Source of the DNA: Planctomycetota bacterium
GTDB taxonomy: Bacteria; Planctomycetota; Planctomycetia; Pirellulales; UBA1268
Direction of reading: 5' to 3'
Length of the DNA: 64,000 bases
Assembly: GCA_016872555.1 (NCBI GenBank)
Contig: VGZO01000001.1
Location: 147,451-211,450 of the forward strand
The position numbers were made by a program, and so were the translations under genes. The notes under the pieces are model-generated. The model made no database searches and was not told the DNA's origin. It worked only from the letters and a program-made list of their open reading frames with translations. Shown piece by piece: positions 36,808-46,229 of this stretch. Numbering within the stretch: position 1 is the stretch's first letter; each line of letters opens with the position of its first letter.

Positions 36808-37995
36808 ATGCCGTATGGTCTCGATCGCGCTGGCGAGGGCCGCAAGTCGGCCGCCGTGAGCTTGACGCCGCTGCCCGGCGGTCGCCCCACCGCCTGGCGC
36901 GGAGGCCCACGATCGCTGACGGTCGTCGGCGTGGCACTCGTCGTCAGCGCACTCGCTTGTGGGGCGCGGGCTGCCGACCCGTTTTACGGGGCCGACCCGG
37001 TGTGGAGCTTGCTGCACGAGCCGGCGGTGGCCCGGGAGCTCACCCTCTCCGCCTCCCAGCAGCGGCACTTCCGGACGTTGCTCGACGAGTATGACGCGCG
37101 GTTTTTCCCACTTCGCAACCGCTCCGGTGACGATGCCGCGCGCCATGTGGAAAGCACCGTCAACGACCTGCTCGAGCGGGTCCAGGGGATCTTCGACGCC
37201 CGCCAGTGGCGGCGATTCACGGAGATAAGGACCTGCGTCTACGGCACCACGGCCGTCCTCAGGCCCGGTCTCGCGGATCGGCTGGATCTCGATGGTGACC
37301 GGCGCGAGCGGCTCGAGGAGGTGATTCTCGGAGCGGCGCGGGCCGTCAGGGAGCTCGAACGGCGCGCCGCCGACGGCGAGCCGCGCGGACCCCTCGAGAC
37401 GCGGTATGCCCAACTGAGGAAGGACGAGATGCGTGACGTGACGGCGCTGCTCTCGCCGGCGCAGAAGTCGGCCTGGCAACGTGCGCTCGGGCGCGACTTC
37501 GATCTCGGTTCGCTCGGTCAGCCGGCCTACCACGTCCCCGAATTGATCGATTCCGGTCACTGGGTCGGGGGCGATCCGGTGAACCTGGCGGCACTTGCCG
37601 GCAAGGTGGTCGTCATCCATTTCTATGCGTTCGGCTGCCACAATTGCGTCGCCAACTATCCCGTGTACCGCGAGTGGCGCGAACGCTTCAGTGCCGACGA
37701 CGTCGCCATCGTCGGGATCCACACGCCGGAGACCGAAGCGGAGCAGGACGATGACCGGGTGCGCCAGATGGCGAGCGACGCCGGTTTTCGGTTTCCGGTG
37801 TTGATCGACGGCGACAAGGCCAACTGGAATGCCTGGGGAAACTCGATGTGGCCGTCGGTCTATGTCATCGACCGCCGCGGGTATCTCCGCGCGTTCTGGC
37901 CAGGGGAGCTGAAGTGGAAGGGTGCGACCGGCGATGCCTGGATCGCGGAGCGGATCGAGTCGCTGATCGCCGAACGATCACCGTCCTGGCCGTGA
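36808..37995 (+). CDS. Exported thioredoxin-like protein with helical Spy/CpxP-like N-terminal part
   Basis: A 395-residue protein with an N-terminal hydrophobic segment (SLTVVGVALVVSALACGARA, about residues 36-55) acting as signal peptide or anchor. After it come about 150 helical residues with two LTxxQ-like elements, LTLSASQQRHFRTLLDEYD and VTALLSPAQKSAWQRALGRD, as in Spy/CpxP chaperones. A TlpA/AhpC-type thioredoxin domain follows (VVIHFYAFGCHNCVANYPVY), with a CHNC redox motif and the partner segment SMWPSVYVIDRRGYLRAFW with the cis-Pro. The ATG at 36808 was preferred; one at 36790 is possible. It likely works on disulfides outside the cytoplasm. It is followed by convergent genes and has no operon partner. 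Confidence 0.83.
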   Translation: MPYGLDRAGEGRKSAAVSLTPLPGGRPTAWRGGPRSLTVVGVALVVSALACGARAADPFYGADPVWSLLHEPAVARELTLSASQQRHFRTLLDEYDARFFPLRNRSGDDAARHVESTVNDLLERVQGIFDARQWRRFTEIRTCVYGTTAVLRPGLADRLDLDGDRRERLEEVILGAARAVRELERRAADGEPRGPLETRYAQLRKDEMRDVTALLSPAQKSAWQRALGRDFDLGSLGQPAYHVPELIDSGHWVGGDPVNLAALAGKVVVIHFYAFGCHNCVANYPVYREWRERFSADDVAIVGIHTPETEAEQDDDRVRQMASDAGFRFPVLIDGDKANWNAWGNSMWPSVYVIDRRGYLRAFWPGELKWKGATGDAWIAERIESLIAERSPSWP

Positions 37996-38137
37996 GCGGC
38001 GCGGTCCGCACCGTGCCCTCATCGGTCGCGACCGACGGCCGTGCCCGGACACCGCGGCCGGTGGGCATTCCTTCCCCGCGGCGCGACTTTTTCTTCCGTG
38101 CACCATGGTCGTCCCGCGCGGGCCCCCGTGCGGCACG

Positions 38138-38980
38138 TCACACGAACAGGTCGGTCTGGAGCGGACCGCCGGGGGTGACGGCGTAGGGCTCGAAGTCGGT
38201 GACCCCCTCGTCGCGCAGCACCTCCTCGTCGAGGAGGAACCGCCCCGTGCAGCCGGCGTGCGCGCGGGTCAGGATCGCCACCGCCGCGTCCCCCATGATC
38301 GCCGGCAGCCGGCTCTGCCTGGCCAGTGGCTCGCCGCCGAGGAGGTTGCGGACCGCGGCGGTGTCGATCGTCGTCCGCGGCCACAGCGCGTTGACCGCGA
38401 CGCGCCCGCGAAACTCCTCCGCCAGCCCGAGGACGCCGAGGCTCATCCCCATCTTCGACAGCGTGTAGGCCAGGTGCGGCGCGTACCAGCGCGGCTCGAG
38501 CGACAGCGGCGGGCAGATCGAGAGCACGTGGGGATTGGCACTCTTCAACAGGTGCGGCAGGCAGGCGCGCGTGACGACGAACGCGCCGCGGGCGTTGACC
38601 TGATGGACGAGGTCGAAGCGCTTGACCGGCGTGTCGAGCGTGGGTGCGAGAAAGATCGCACCGGCGTTGTTGACGCAGGCGTCGATCCCGCCGAACCGCT
38701 CGACGGCCGCGGCCACCGCCCCCTCCACCGCTGAGTCGTCACGGATGTCGAGCGCGACGGCCAGCGCCCGGCCCCCCGCCTCCTCCACCTGGCGCGCCGC
38801 GTCGTGGATCGTGCCCGGGAGCTTGGGATGCGGCGCGGCGGTCTTGGCCGCGATCACGACGTTGGCCCCGCAGCGCGCCACTGCCAGTGCGATCGCCAGG
38901 CCGATCCCGCGCGACGCGCCGGTGACGAACACCGTCTTCGCGGTCAGGTCGGCCGCACCGCCAGGATCTCGTAGTGCCAC
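38138..38980 (-). CDS. Short-chain dehydrogenase (HSDL2 / AtuB-like)
   Basis: A 280-residue classical SDR of the hydroxysteroid-dehydrogenase-like (HSDL2) type. NAD(P) binding is by TVFVTGASRGIGLAIALA; ACVNNAGAIFLAPTLDTP follows; the catalytic Ser-Tyr-Lys are in LSICPPLSLEP and YAPHLAYTLSKMGMSLGVLG. ALWPRTTIDTAAVRNLLGG and the C-terminal DEEVLRDEGVTDFEPY are the family-specific ends. HSDL2-like enzymes include citronellol/citronellal-type dehydrogenases (AtuB) in terpene utilisers. It is divergent from an acyl-CoA synthetase gene with a 107-bp gap, at the left edge of the acyl-CoA island. Confidence 0.9.
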   Translation of the reverse strand: MALRDPGGAADLTAKTVFVTGASRGIGLAIALAVARCGANVVIAAKTAAPHPKLPGTIHDAARQVEEAGGRALAVALDIRDDSAVEGAVAAAVERFGGIDACVNNAGAIFLAPTLDTPVKRFDLVHQVNARGAFVVTRACLPHLLKSANPHVLSICPPLSLEPRWYAPHLAYTLSKMGMSLGVLGLAEEFRGRVAVNALWPRTTIDTAAVRNLLGGEPLARQSRLPAIMGDAAVAILTRAHAGCTGRFLLDEEVLRDEGVTDFEPYAVTPGGPLQTDLFV

Positions 38981-39087
38981 CGGTCACCTCCAAACTGCTG
39001 GTCCGTGAGAGTCGCTTGCCCATCCCCCGCTCGCCGAACGATACTCGACCGACGGGGGGAGTAGAACAGGGCGCGCGGAGACCGACC

Positions 39088-40725
39088 GTGGCCAGTCAGC
39101 AGCACGCGGACGACGGTCCTGAGTTGTTGTGGCAGTGCGTGTCGCGGCACGCCGCCGCCAGGCCCGACGCCGAGGCGGTCGTCTGTGGCACCGTGCGGAT
39201 CACGTGGCGGCAGCTGGAGGTAGCGGTCGAGCGCACGGCCCTGGCGCTGCTCGAGGCGGGGGTGGCCCGCGGCGATCGGGTGGCGCTGCTCGGCGCCCCC
39301 TGCCCCGAATTCGTCACCACGATATTGGCCGCAGGGCGTGTCGGCGCGATCTGGCTGGGGCTGAATGCCAAGTTCACGATCGACGAGCTGCGTGAGCTGG
39401 TCGCCCACGCCGAGCCGACGGTGCTGGTCGCGCTCGGCGAGTATCTCGGTGCCGACATCGCCGCGCGGGCGCGCGAGCTGGCTACGGTCGTGCCGGCGGT
39501 CCGGCGCGTGCTGGTGATCGGCGGCGGCGCGGCCGACGACCATGCCGCGTTCGTCGACCGCGACCGCCCCGAGCTCGCCGCGGCACTCGCCGCCCGCCAG
39601 GCCGAGGTGTCGCCCGACGACCCGACCCTGCTGATGTACACGTCGGGCTCGACCGGCCGGCCCAAGGGGGTGCTCCACAGCCACCGGGCGATCCTCACCA
39701 GCGCCGCTACCGAGTCGCGCCACATGCTCGCCGACGAGGCGGGGAAGCTGCTCCTCCACTTTCCGATCAACCATGTCGCCGCCGACGTCGAGATCGCCGC
39801 CACGAGCCTGCTGGTGGGCAGCACGCTGGTGCTCATGGACCGGTTCGACCCTCAGGCATCGCTCGAGACGATCGCCCGCGAGGGGGTGACGATGGTCGGC
39901 CAGGTGCCGGTGATGTTCCTGATGCAGATGCAGTCGCCGGCGTTCGCCACGCTGGACTGGTCGCGCGTGCGGAGCATCGTCTGGGGTGGCGCGCGGGCGT
40001 CGCCCCTGCTTCTCGGCGTGCTGTCGCGGATCGCCGCGGCCACCGGCGCGCGCCTCTCGACCGGCTACGGCTCGACAGAGCTGTGCGGATTCACCACCTA
40101 CTCGATGCCCGACGATCCGCTCGATCTGCTCGCCACGACCTGCGGCCGCGTCGTGCCGCCGTTCGAGATGCGGATCGTCGACGACGCACGGCGGCCGCTG
40201 CCCTGCGGGGCCGTCGGGGAGGTCTGCTTCCGCGGGCCGACGGTGATGCTCGGCTATTTCCGGGAGCCGGGGCTGACCGCCGCGGCGATCGATGCCGATG
40301 GCTGGTACCACACCGGCGACCTCGGCCGGATGGACGAGCGCGGCTACCTGTCGCTCGAGGGGCGGAGGTCGGAGATGTTCAAAACCGGCGGGGAAAACGT
40401 CTTCCCGCGCGAGGTCGAGGACGTGATCGAGGCCCATCCGGCGGTGTTGTTCTGCGCGGTGATCGGCGTGCCGCACGAGGTGTTCGACGAGGTCGGCCAC
40501 GCGTTCGTGATGCCGAAGCCCGGGATGGCGGTCGGAGAAGACGAGCTCCGCGAGCACTGCCGCGTGCGGCTGGTGAACTTCAAGGTCCCCAAGGCGTTCG
40601 TCGTCCGCGCGTCGTTGCCGCTGCTCCCCAACGGCAAGGTCGACAAAAAGCCGCTGCGCCGCGAGCTCGGGCTCGGCGCCACGCCGGGCGGCGCCGCGGC
40701 CAGCCATCCCGGAGCCGCTCCATGA
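39088..40725 (+). CDS. AMP-forming acyl-CoA synthetase
   Basis: A 545-residue adenylate-forming enzyme. The GTG at 39088 was chosen because GCGCGCGGAG lies at a good distance upstream and the conserved region LLWQCVSRHAAARPDAEA begins soon after. Motifs: A3 LMYTSGSTGRPKGVLHSH, A5 STGYGSTELCGFTTYS, A7 DGWYHTGDLGRMDERGYL, A8 EGRRSEMFKTGGENVFPREV, and A10 LLPNGKVDKKPLRREL with the catalytic Lys. The A8 FKTGGENV form is typical of medium- and branched-chain or aryl substrates rather than long-chain FadD. It overlaps the downstream sulfotransferase gene (ATGA), so both products are coupled. Confidence 0.92.
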   Translation: MASQQHADDGPELLWQCVSRHAAARPDAEAVVCGTVRITWRQLEVAVERTALALLEAGVARGDRVALLGAPCPEFVTTILAAGRVGAIWLGLNAKFTIDELRELVAHAEPTVLVALGEYLGADIAARARELATVVPAVRRVLVIGGGAADDHAAFVDRDRPELAAALAARQAEVSPDDPTLLMYTSGSTGRPKGVLHSHRAILTSAATESRHMLADEAGKLLLHFPINHVAADVEIAATSLLVGSTLVLMDRFDPQASLETIAREGVTMVGQVPVMFLMQMQSPAFATLDWSRVRSIVWGGARASPLLLGVLSRIAAATGARLSTGYGSTELCGFTTYSMPDDPLDLLATTCGRVVPPFEMRIVDDARRPLPCGAVGEVCFRGPTVMLGYFREPGLTAAAIDADGWYHTGDLGRMDERGYLSLEGRRSEMFKTGGENVFPREVEDVIEAHPAVLFCAVIGVPHEVFDEVGHAFVMPKPGMAVGEDELREHCRVRLVNFKVPKAFVVRASLPLLPNGKVDKKPLRRELGLGATPGGAAASHPGAAP

Positions 40726-42608
40726 CCGATCCGCTGTTCGTCGTCGGTTCGCCGCGCAGCGGGACGACGCTGCTGCGCGTGATGCTCGCCGGCCACCCTG
40801 GTCTGTTCGCGCCCCCGGAGATGCTCCTCGCCCCGTTCGCCACGATGGCCGAGCGCGCGGCGCGCCTCGAGGAAAGGTTCTGGGAAAAAGGGGGCCTGCG
40901 GCGGACGATCATGGAGCTGCTGCAGGTCGACGTCGATGAGGCGAAGCGCGTCGAGGCGTCGCTGGCCGACCGTGGCACGCGCGAGGTCTATGCCTGGGTC
41001 CAGGAGCGGATCGCGCCGCGGATCCTCGTCGACAAGTGCCCCCATCTGGCCGTCGATCCGTCGGCGCTCGGGCGGCTGGTCGAGTGGTTTCCCCTGGCGC
41101 GCTGGCTGTGGATCGTGCGCCATCCGGGAAGCGTGACGCGGTCGATCGAAAACATGCCGATGGCCGAGGTGATGCTGTCGGGTTACGCGGCCGAGACCGG
41201 GGATCTGTGGTACTCGACCAACCGGGCCCTCCGCGACTTCCTGGCGACGATCCCCGCCGAGCGGCAGGCACTGGTGCGCTACGAGGACCTCGTCACCGAT
41301 CCGCGGGACGCCCTCGGGAAGGTCTGCCAGCGCCTCGCGATCCCGTTCCACGAGGCGCTGCTGACGCCCTATGAGGGGGAACGGATGCGGGAGGGGCCCA
41401 GCGGCGCCCGCGCCGTGGGGGATCCCAACATGGCGGGCCGCGGCCGGATCCAGCCCGAGCTGGCGACGAGTTGGCTCGAGAGCTTCGACCCGGCGCGCGT
41501 CACGCCCGCGACCCACGGCCTGGCGCGCGAGCTCGGCTACGACCTCGGCGCCCTCGCCCCGCCACCGATCGCGGCGGTCACGGCGGCGCTCGACGGCCTG
41601 TGGGAGACCGCGCGAAAGCTGGAACAGCGGATGCGGATGCCGGCCGACCTCGACGACGTCGAAGGGCGGCGGTTCCTTCTCCGGATGGTGTCGGCGAGCG
41701 TCGATCTGTTCGTCGAACAAGGCGACATCGACCGGCCGCGGTTCCACCATGCCGAAGGGCCGTCGCGGAAGATGTTCGCCGACAATCCCGACGCCGACTA
41801 CTGGCGCGCCCCCGTGCGCCTCTCGGGGGGCCGGCGCTACCGGATCAGCGGGCGCGTGCCGCCGGGCAGCGCGTATGTCGGCCTGCTGCTCTACAGGAAA
41901 GGGGGGGCGGTCGGCGCGCATCGGCACGACAGCCGGTTCGTCGGTCCCGACGGACGGTTTTCGCTCACGCTGGCCGCCGCGCCCGACGCCGACCTCGTCG
42001 GCAGCGGCGATGAGATCGCCGTCATGGTGCGCCAGTACTACCGTGATCGGAGCCGCGAAGCGCCCCTCGAGCTGGCGATCGAACTGATCGGGGGGCCGCC
42101 CCCGCGGCCACTCGACGCCGCGGCGCTCGCGGCCTCCGTCGGCCGCGCCCGGCGCAACCTCGAGGCGGTCGTCGCCCGGACCGCCGGCACCTGGGAGCAG
42201 ACCGCGCGTGCGGTCCCCAACGTGTTTGCCGTGATGGACGGCAGCCTGTTGTTTCCGACCCCCGACAACGTCTACCTCGGCTGCCGCTACCGGTTCGGCG
42301 ACGACCAGATGATGCTCGTCCGCGGTCGGCTGCCGCGCGGCCGCTGGTGGGGGATCTGTCTGTACAACGCGTGGCTCGAGAGCCTCGACTACGGGAGCCA
42401 CCGGATCTGCCTCAACGACCGCACGCTCGCGGTCGCCGCCGACGGGTCCTACGAAATCTGCCTGGCCCACCACGATCCCGGCCATCCCAATTGGCTCGAC
42501 ACCGCCGGCCACCGCGCCGGCTATGCCCTCGTGCGCTGCCTGCTGCCCGAGGAGCCGGTCGTGCCGCCGACGACGCAGGTGTTGTACCAGCGGGAATGGC
42601 GCGGCTGA
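40722..42608 (+). CDS. Sulfotransferase fused to a DUF1214-like domain
   Basis: A 628-residue two-domain protein. Residues about 1-290 are a PAPS-dependent sulfotransferase: the 5'-phosphosulfate loop [16 protein letters not shown] at residue 7, [20 protein letters not shown], and the 3'-phosphate-binding [18 protein letters not shown]. The rest, from about residue 320, is DUF1214-like ([100 protein letters not shown]). No signal peptide. The ATG overlaps the stop of the acyl-CoA synthetase. Together they could activate and sulfate a hydroxylated lipid or isoprenoid; the real substrate is unknown. Fusion of these two domains is unusual. Confidence 0.88.
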   Translation: MTDPLFVVGSPRSGTTLLRVMLAGHPGLFAPPEMLLAPFATMAERAARLEERFWEKGGLRRTIMELLQVDVDEAKRVEASLADRGTREVYAWVQERIAPRILVDKCPHLAVDPSALGRLVEWFPLARWLWIVRHPGSVTRSIENMPMAEVMLSGYAAETGDLWYSTNRALRDFLATIPAERQALVRYEDLVTDPRDALGKVCQRLAIPFHEALLTPYEGERMREGPSGARAVGDPNMAGRGRIQPELATSWLESFDPARVTPATHGLARELGYDLGALAPPPIAAVTAALDGLWETARKLEQRMRMPADLDDVEGRRFLLRMVSASVDLFVEQGDIDRPRFHHAEGPSRKMFADNPDADYWRAPVRLSGGRRYRISGRVPPGSAYVGLLLYRKGGAVGAHRHDSRFVGPDGRFSLTLAAAPDADLVGSGDEIAVMVRQYYRDRSREAPLELAIELIGGPPPRPLDAAALAASVGRARRNLEAVVARTAGTWEQTARAVPNVFAVMDGSLLFPTPDNVYLGCRYRFGDDQMMLVRGRLPRGRWWGICLYNAWLESLDYGSHRICLNDRTLAVAADGSYEICLAHHDPGHPNWLDTAGHRAGYALVRCLLPEEPVVPPTTQVLYQREWRG

Positions 42609-42644
42609 CGCCTCGCGCACCGGTCGTCTGGCCACGCGGCCTGC

Positions 42645-42650
42645 TATCAT
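42645..42650 (+). promoter_or_regulatory. Possible extended -10 element before the acyl-CoA dehydrogenase
   Basis: TGCTATCAT contains the TGn extension and a TATCAT hexamer about 70 nt before the ATG of the acyl-CoA dehydrogenase, in the 109-bp gap after the sulfotransferase gene. No clear -35 element is present, so this is only a weak internal promoter candidate. Confidence 0.35.
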
Positions 42651-42717
42651 TGCGGCGAGACCGCCGACGGGGACGGCGGACTGTTCGACGGTCACCGTGA
42701 TACTTCCGGAGGGGATC

Positions 42718-44649
42718 ATGTCGACGCCCACCGCCCGCCCGCCCGTGGCCTCTGACGATACCGGCGAGCGCTCGTTCGTCGAGACGGCCCTGGAGCTCTC
42801 GGGCAAGAGCGCCGAGGAGACGCGTGCCACCGGCCGGCTCGACCGCGCCGACGAGCAGGTCGAGACGCTGTTTGCCGAGCGTTACCGGACCGCCGCGAGC
42901 CCGGCGCACCGGACGGTGTGGGACACGGCGTTTCCCGCCGAGCAGTTTTCCGTCACCGAGCCGACCGTCGACGCCGCCTGCCGGCGGACGATGGACGAAT
43001 CGCTCGAGCTCGTCCGCCGCCACAAGCGGGGCGGCACGCTCCACGATGCGGCCGGGAAAGTAGCGCCGGCGGTGCTCGCCGACCTCGGCGGCGTCGGCTA
43101 CTGGGGGCTGCTCGTCGATCGCGAACACGGCGGCAGCGCCTGCCCGTTCACGGCGTTCGCCCGGTTCCTCACCGAGATGGCGACGATCGATCCGACCGTC
43201 GCCGGACTGGCGTCGGTGCACGGCTGCATCGGCGCGGTCGATCCGCTGCGCGCCTTCGGGACCGACGAGCAAAAGCGCCGCCTCCTCCCTGATCTCGCCG
43301 CGGGGAATCGCCTCTCCGCGTTCGCCCTCACCGAGCCGGCCGCCGGCAGCGATCTGACGGCCCTGCGCACCAGCGCTCGCCTCGATGGCGACCACTACGT
43401 CGTCGATGGCGAGAAGCTGTTCATCACCAATGCGATCCCCGGCCGCACGATCGGGCTGGTGTGCCTCGTCGAAGGGAAGCCGGCGGTGCTGATCGCCGAC
43501 CTGCCCGAGCACGAGGACGAGACGTTCCAGGTGCGGCGCTACGGTCTCTACGCGCTGACGCATTCGTTCAACAACGGCCTCGTGTTCCGCGGGTTCCGCG
43601 TGCCGCGCGAGAACCTCCTCCGCCCCCCGCACGGCGACGGACTGACGATCGCTTACCACGGCCTGAACCTCGGCCGCGTCGCCCTCTGCGCCGCCGCCGC
43701 CGGCACGATGCGCGTGATGCTCGCGAGCATGATCCCCTGGGCCCGGTTCCGGCGGACGTACGGCGAGGCGATCGTGCGCCGGGAGCTGGTCCGGCGCCGG
43801 CTGGGGCGGATGGCAGCGCTGATCGTCGGCTGCGACGCGATCCGCGACTGGTGCGCGAGCCTTCTCGACCAGGGCTACCGCGGCGAGATGGAGTGCATCA
43901 TCGCCAAGATCTTCGGCAGCGAGTCGCAGAAGGAAGCGGCGGTCGAGCTGTTGATGAAGACCCACGGCGGCCGGGCGTTCCTCCACGGCCACCTCCTCGG
44001 CGACAACCTCCACGAGTTCCTCGCCCCCTGCATCTACGAGGGCGAGGGGGAGATGCTCGGGATGGCGTTTTTCAAGTCGCTCGTCAAGGAGCATGGCAAG
44101 GCCTACTTCGAGCCGATCGGCAAGGCGATCCAGGCCGCCGGCCTGAAAAACCCCAACCCCGCCAATCCGGCCCATGCCTGGGCGCTGCGCAAGGCGCTGG
44201 TGCCCTATGCGAAGTGGCGGGCGGGGCGTGCGTTTGCCGGCCGGCGGAAGGTGCAGTGGCCTTCGATGCCGGCGCGGCTCCGCGGCCACCTCGACGCGGC
44301 GCACGAGCAGCTCGACCGCTCGGCGACCGAGATCAGTGGCGTGATGGTCAAGCACCAGCTCAAGCTCGCCGATCGGCAGTGCCGGATGGCAGAGGTGTCG
44401 CAGCGAGTCCAGGATCTGATCACGGTGGTGGCGGTCTGCCGCTGGGCGGCCGAACGCCCCGAGGCGATCGTCCAGGAGGCGGCCGACGTCCTCGCCAGCG
44501 ATCTCCTCCGCCGCCTCCGCGGCGCTCGTCCGAGTGACGGCGACCTGCGGCGGGTCACGAAACTCGGCGAGGCGATCGCCGACGGCGGCTTCCCGGGGAT
44601 GCCGGCAATCGATGCGGCGCCGATCATGATGGACTATTCACAGGCCTGA
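42718..44649 (+). CDS. Acyl-CoA dehydrogenase (643 aa, extended type)
   Basis: A 643-residue flavoenzyme that forms trans-2-enoyl-CoA. Visible: [20 protein letters not shown] in the N-terminal helical part, then [20 protein letters not shown] and the beta-domain [40 protein letters not shown] and the FAD-binding [20 protein letters not shown] follow. The catalytic Glu is in [18 protein letters not shown]. About 200 residues after the catalytic core form an additional helical domain, as in very-long-chain (VLCAD/FadE-like) enzymes, explaining the length. CTTCCGGAGGGGATC gives a strong Shine-Dalgarno. The thioesterase gene follows after 27 nt. Confidence 0.92.
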   Translation: MSTPTARPPVASDDTGERSFVETALELSGKSAEETRATGRLDRADEQVETLFAERYRTAASPAHRTVWDTAFPAEQFSVTEPTVDAACRRTMDESLELVRRHKRGGTLHDAAGKVAPAVLADLGGVGYWGLLVDREHGGSACPFTAFARFLTEMATIDPTVAGLASVHGCIGAVDPLRAFGTDEQKRRLLPDLAAGNRLSAFALTEPAAGSDLTALRTSARLDGDHYVVDGEKLFITNAIPGRTIGLVCLVEGKPAVLIADLPEHEDETFQVRRYGLYALTHSFNNGLVFRGFRVPRENLLRPPHGDGLTIAYHGLNLGRVALCAAAAGTMRVMLASMIPWARFRRTYGEAIVRRELVRRRLGRMAALIVGCDAIRDWCASLLDQGYRGEMECIIAKIFGSESQKEAAVELLMKTHGGRAFLHGHLLGDNLHEFLAPCIYEGEGEMLGMAFFKSLVKEHGKAYFEPIGKAIQAAGLKNPNPANPAHAWALRKALVPYAKWRAGRAFAGRRKVQWPSMPARLRGHLDAAHEQLDRSATEISGVMVKHQLKLADRQCRMAEVSQRVQDLITVVAVCRWAAERPEAIVQEAADVLASDLLRRLRGARPSDGDLRRVTKLGEAIADGGFPGMPAIDAAPIMMDYSQA

Positions 44650-44676
44650 GCGATCCCGACGCCGGCCCGCCTTCCG

Positions 44677-45177
44677 ATGCCCGACCCCGTTACCAACCCC
44701 CATCCGCTGTCCGGCCCGCGGCCGGACGAGCTGGCGTCGTTTCCGGTGGTGATCGAGCTGGCCGTGCAGTGGAACGACCAAGACGCGATCGGCCACGTCA
44801 ACAACACCGTGCCGATCCGCTGGTTCGAGTCGGGGCGGATCGTGTACCTGGCCAGCGAAGGGATCGAGGAGCGGATGCGGGCCGAGGGGGTGGGGCCGAT
44901 CCTCGCCGCCGTCGCCTGCAACTTCCGCCGCCAGCTCCACTACCCCGACCAGGTGCTCGTCGGCACGCGTGTCACCTGCCTCGGCCGGACGAGCTTCGAC
45001 ATGGACCATGTCGTCTGGAGCCGGCGGCTCGGTGCGATCACGGCCGACGGCACGTCGACCTGCGTCGTCTTCGACTATGCGGCGGGCGTGCCGCGCCCGA
45101 TCTCGGCCGAGCTCGTCGCCCGTGCCGAGCGGCTCGAGGGGCGGTCGATCCCCACACGGGCCGCGCGGGGTGGCTGA
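44677..45177 (+). CDS. Hotdog-fold acyl-CoA thioesterase (4-HBA-CoA thioesterase type)
   Basis: A 166-residue single hotdog-domain protein. FPVVIELAVQWNDQDAIGHV with the catalytic Asp in WNDQDAIGHVNN is the YbgC/FadM-type signature. TVPIRWFESGRIVYLASEG and FRRQLHYPDQVLVGTRVTCL follow, then SFDMDHVVWSRRLGAITADG. It would hydrolyse acyl-CoA to the free acid and CoA, a safety valve in beta-oxidation. It is 27 nt downstream of the acyl-CoA dehydrogenase and ends that operon; the next gene is the convergent AraC regulator. Confidence 0.88.
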   Translation: MPDPVTNPHPLSGPRPDELASFPVVIELAVQWNDQDAIGHVNNTVPIRWFESGRIVYLASEGIEERMRAEGVGPILAAVACNFRRQLHYPDQVLVGTRVTCLGRTSFDMDHVVWSRRLGAITADGTSTCVVFDYAAGVPRPISAELVARAERLEGRSIPTRAARGG

Positions 45178-45229
45178 CGAGGACAGAGGATCGCCCGGGC
45201 CGTCCGGTGGCCGCGGGCGCCTCGGGCCG

Positions 45230-46138
45230 TCAGCCCTGGGCGCGGCGGAGCGTTTCCGAGGGAAACTCACCGAACTGCCGCCGGTAGCGCCCCGCGAACC
45301 GGCCGAACTCCCAGATCCCGTTCCGGACGAGCACTTCGGCCACGGTCGTATCGAGCGTGACACCCGTGGTCAGCAGGCGCCGGACGGCATGGAGCTCGCG
45401 GAGCATCAGGTAGCGCTTCGGCGGCATGCCGAACGTTTCCTGGAACGTCCGTAGCAGCGTGCGGCTGTTGACGCCGACGATCGTCACGAGGTCGGTGACG
45501 GTGGGGAGGATCGGTGCCGCATCGATCGCATCCATCGAGCGGCGGATGATCTGCGCCCGGTCGAGCCGTGGCCGTCCGGTGACCATCGGTGGCACCGTCT
45601 CGCTGGCCAGGCAGTCGTGCGCTGCCGCGAGCAGCTCGGCGCGGGCAGCGCGGTGGGCGGGGCTTCCCGGCGGCTGCCCGAGGAGCGCTTGGGCGATGGT
45701 TTGCGACACCCGCCGCAGCGCCGCCACCGTCCCGGGCGGAGTGGCGTGGCGACCACTTCCGCCCCCTGCATCCCTGTCGATCACCGTGTCGGCAGGCAGC
45801 GCGACCGACAGCCAGGCGTGGGCCCGGCGGCGGACCCGGATGCTGAAGTCGGCACCGTGGGGGATCAAGAGCAGCGAGTCGTCGTCGAGCGCCCTGCCGT
45901 TGCCGACGTGAGCGCCAGCATGGATGAGCGGCACGAACAGCAATGGGCCGGTATGAGCGTTGACGCCGTAGCACAGCGTGCCCCCACCCTCGCTCCCGAT
46001 CTGGAGCACGACGCCGTCGAGATCGACGATACCCAGCCCCCACGCCCGCGTCTCGACGCCGTCGCAGGCGAGGCGGAGATGCGCGCCGGTCACCGCGGAT
46101 CCCCACGCGTCGAAATCCTCAAACCACTTCATGTGCAT
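45230..46138 (-). CDS. AraC-family transcriptional regulator
   Basis: A 302-residue regulator. The N-terminal 180 residues form a sensing region of mixed sheet without recognisable ligand motif (MHMKWFEDFDAWGSAV, VVLQIGSEGGGTLCYGVN). The C-terminal AraC/XylS domain carries two helix-turn-helix units: PTVTDLVTIVGVNSRTLLRT with FQETFGMPPKRYLMLREL, and TVAEVLVRNGIWEFGRFAGR with YRRQFGEFPSETLRR. The ATG at 46138 was chosen over an upstream frame because the upstream part is AT-rich and looks like a control region. It is likely to control the acyl-CoA island, in which it sits, in response to a lipid-like effector; that is inference. Confidence 0.9.
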   Translation of the reverse strand: MHMKWFEDFDAWGSAVTGAHLRLACDGVETRAWGLGIVDLDGVVLQIGSEGGGTLCYGVNAHTGPLLFVPLIHAGAHVGNGRALDDDSLLLIPHGADFSIRVRRRAHAWLSVALPADTVIDRDAGGGSGRHATPPGTVAALRRVSQTIAQALLGQPPGSPAHRAARAELLAAAHDCLASETVPPMVTGRPRLDRAQIIRRSMDAIDAAPILPTVTDLVTIVGVNSRTLLRTFQETFGMPPKRYLMLRELHAVRRLLTTGVTLDTTVAEVLVRNGIWEFGRFAGRYRRQFGEFPSETLRRAQG

Positions 46139-46172
46139 AATATGACACGCTAAAAACCGGGAGCTCCATCGC

Positions 46173-46208
46173 ACAGTGGGTGTTATGTCGTTTTTCGTAT
46201 AGCACTGT
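46173..46208. promoter_or_regulatory. Possible operator/promoter region of the AraC regulator gene
   Basis: In this AT-rich patch, ACAGTG (46173-46178) and CACTGT (46203-46208) form an inverted repeat of 6 bp around 24 bp. On the minus strand CTGACA, 18 bp, CATAAC gives a plausible promoter reading to the AraC gene. Autoregulation by AraC-type proteins is common, but no experimental or comparative evidence is available here. Confidence 0.3.
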
Positions 46209-46229
46209 CAGGTTTCCGCCGGAGGGGAT

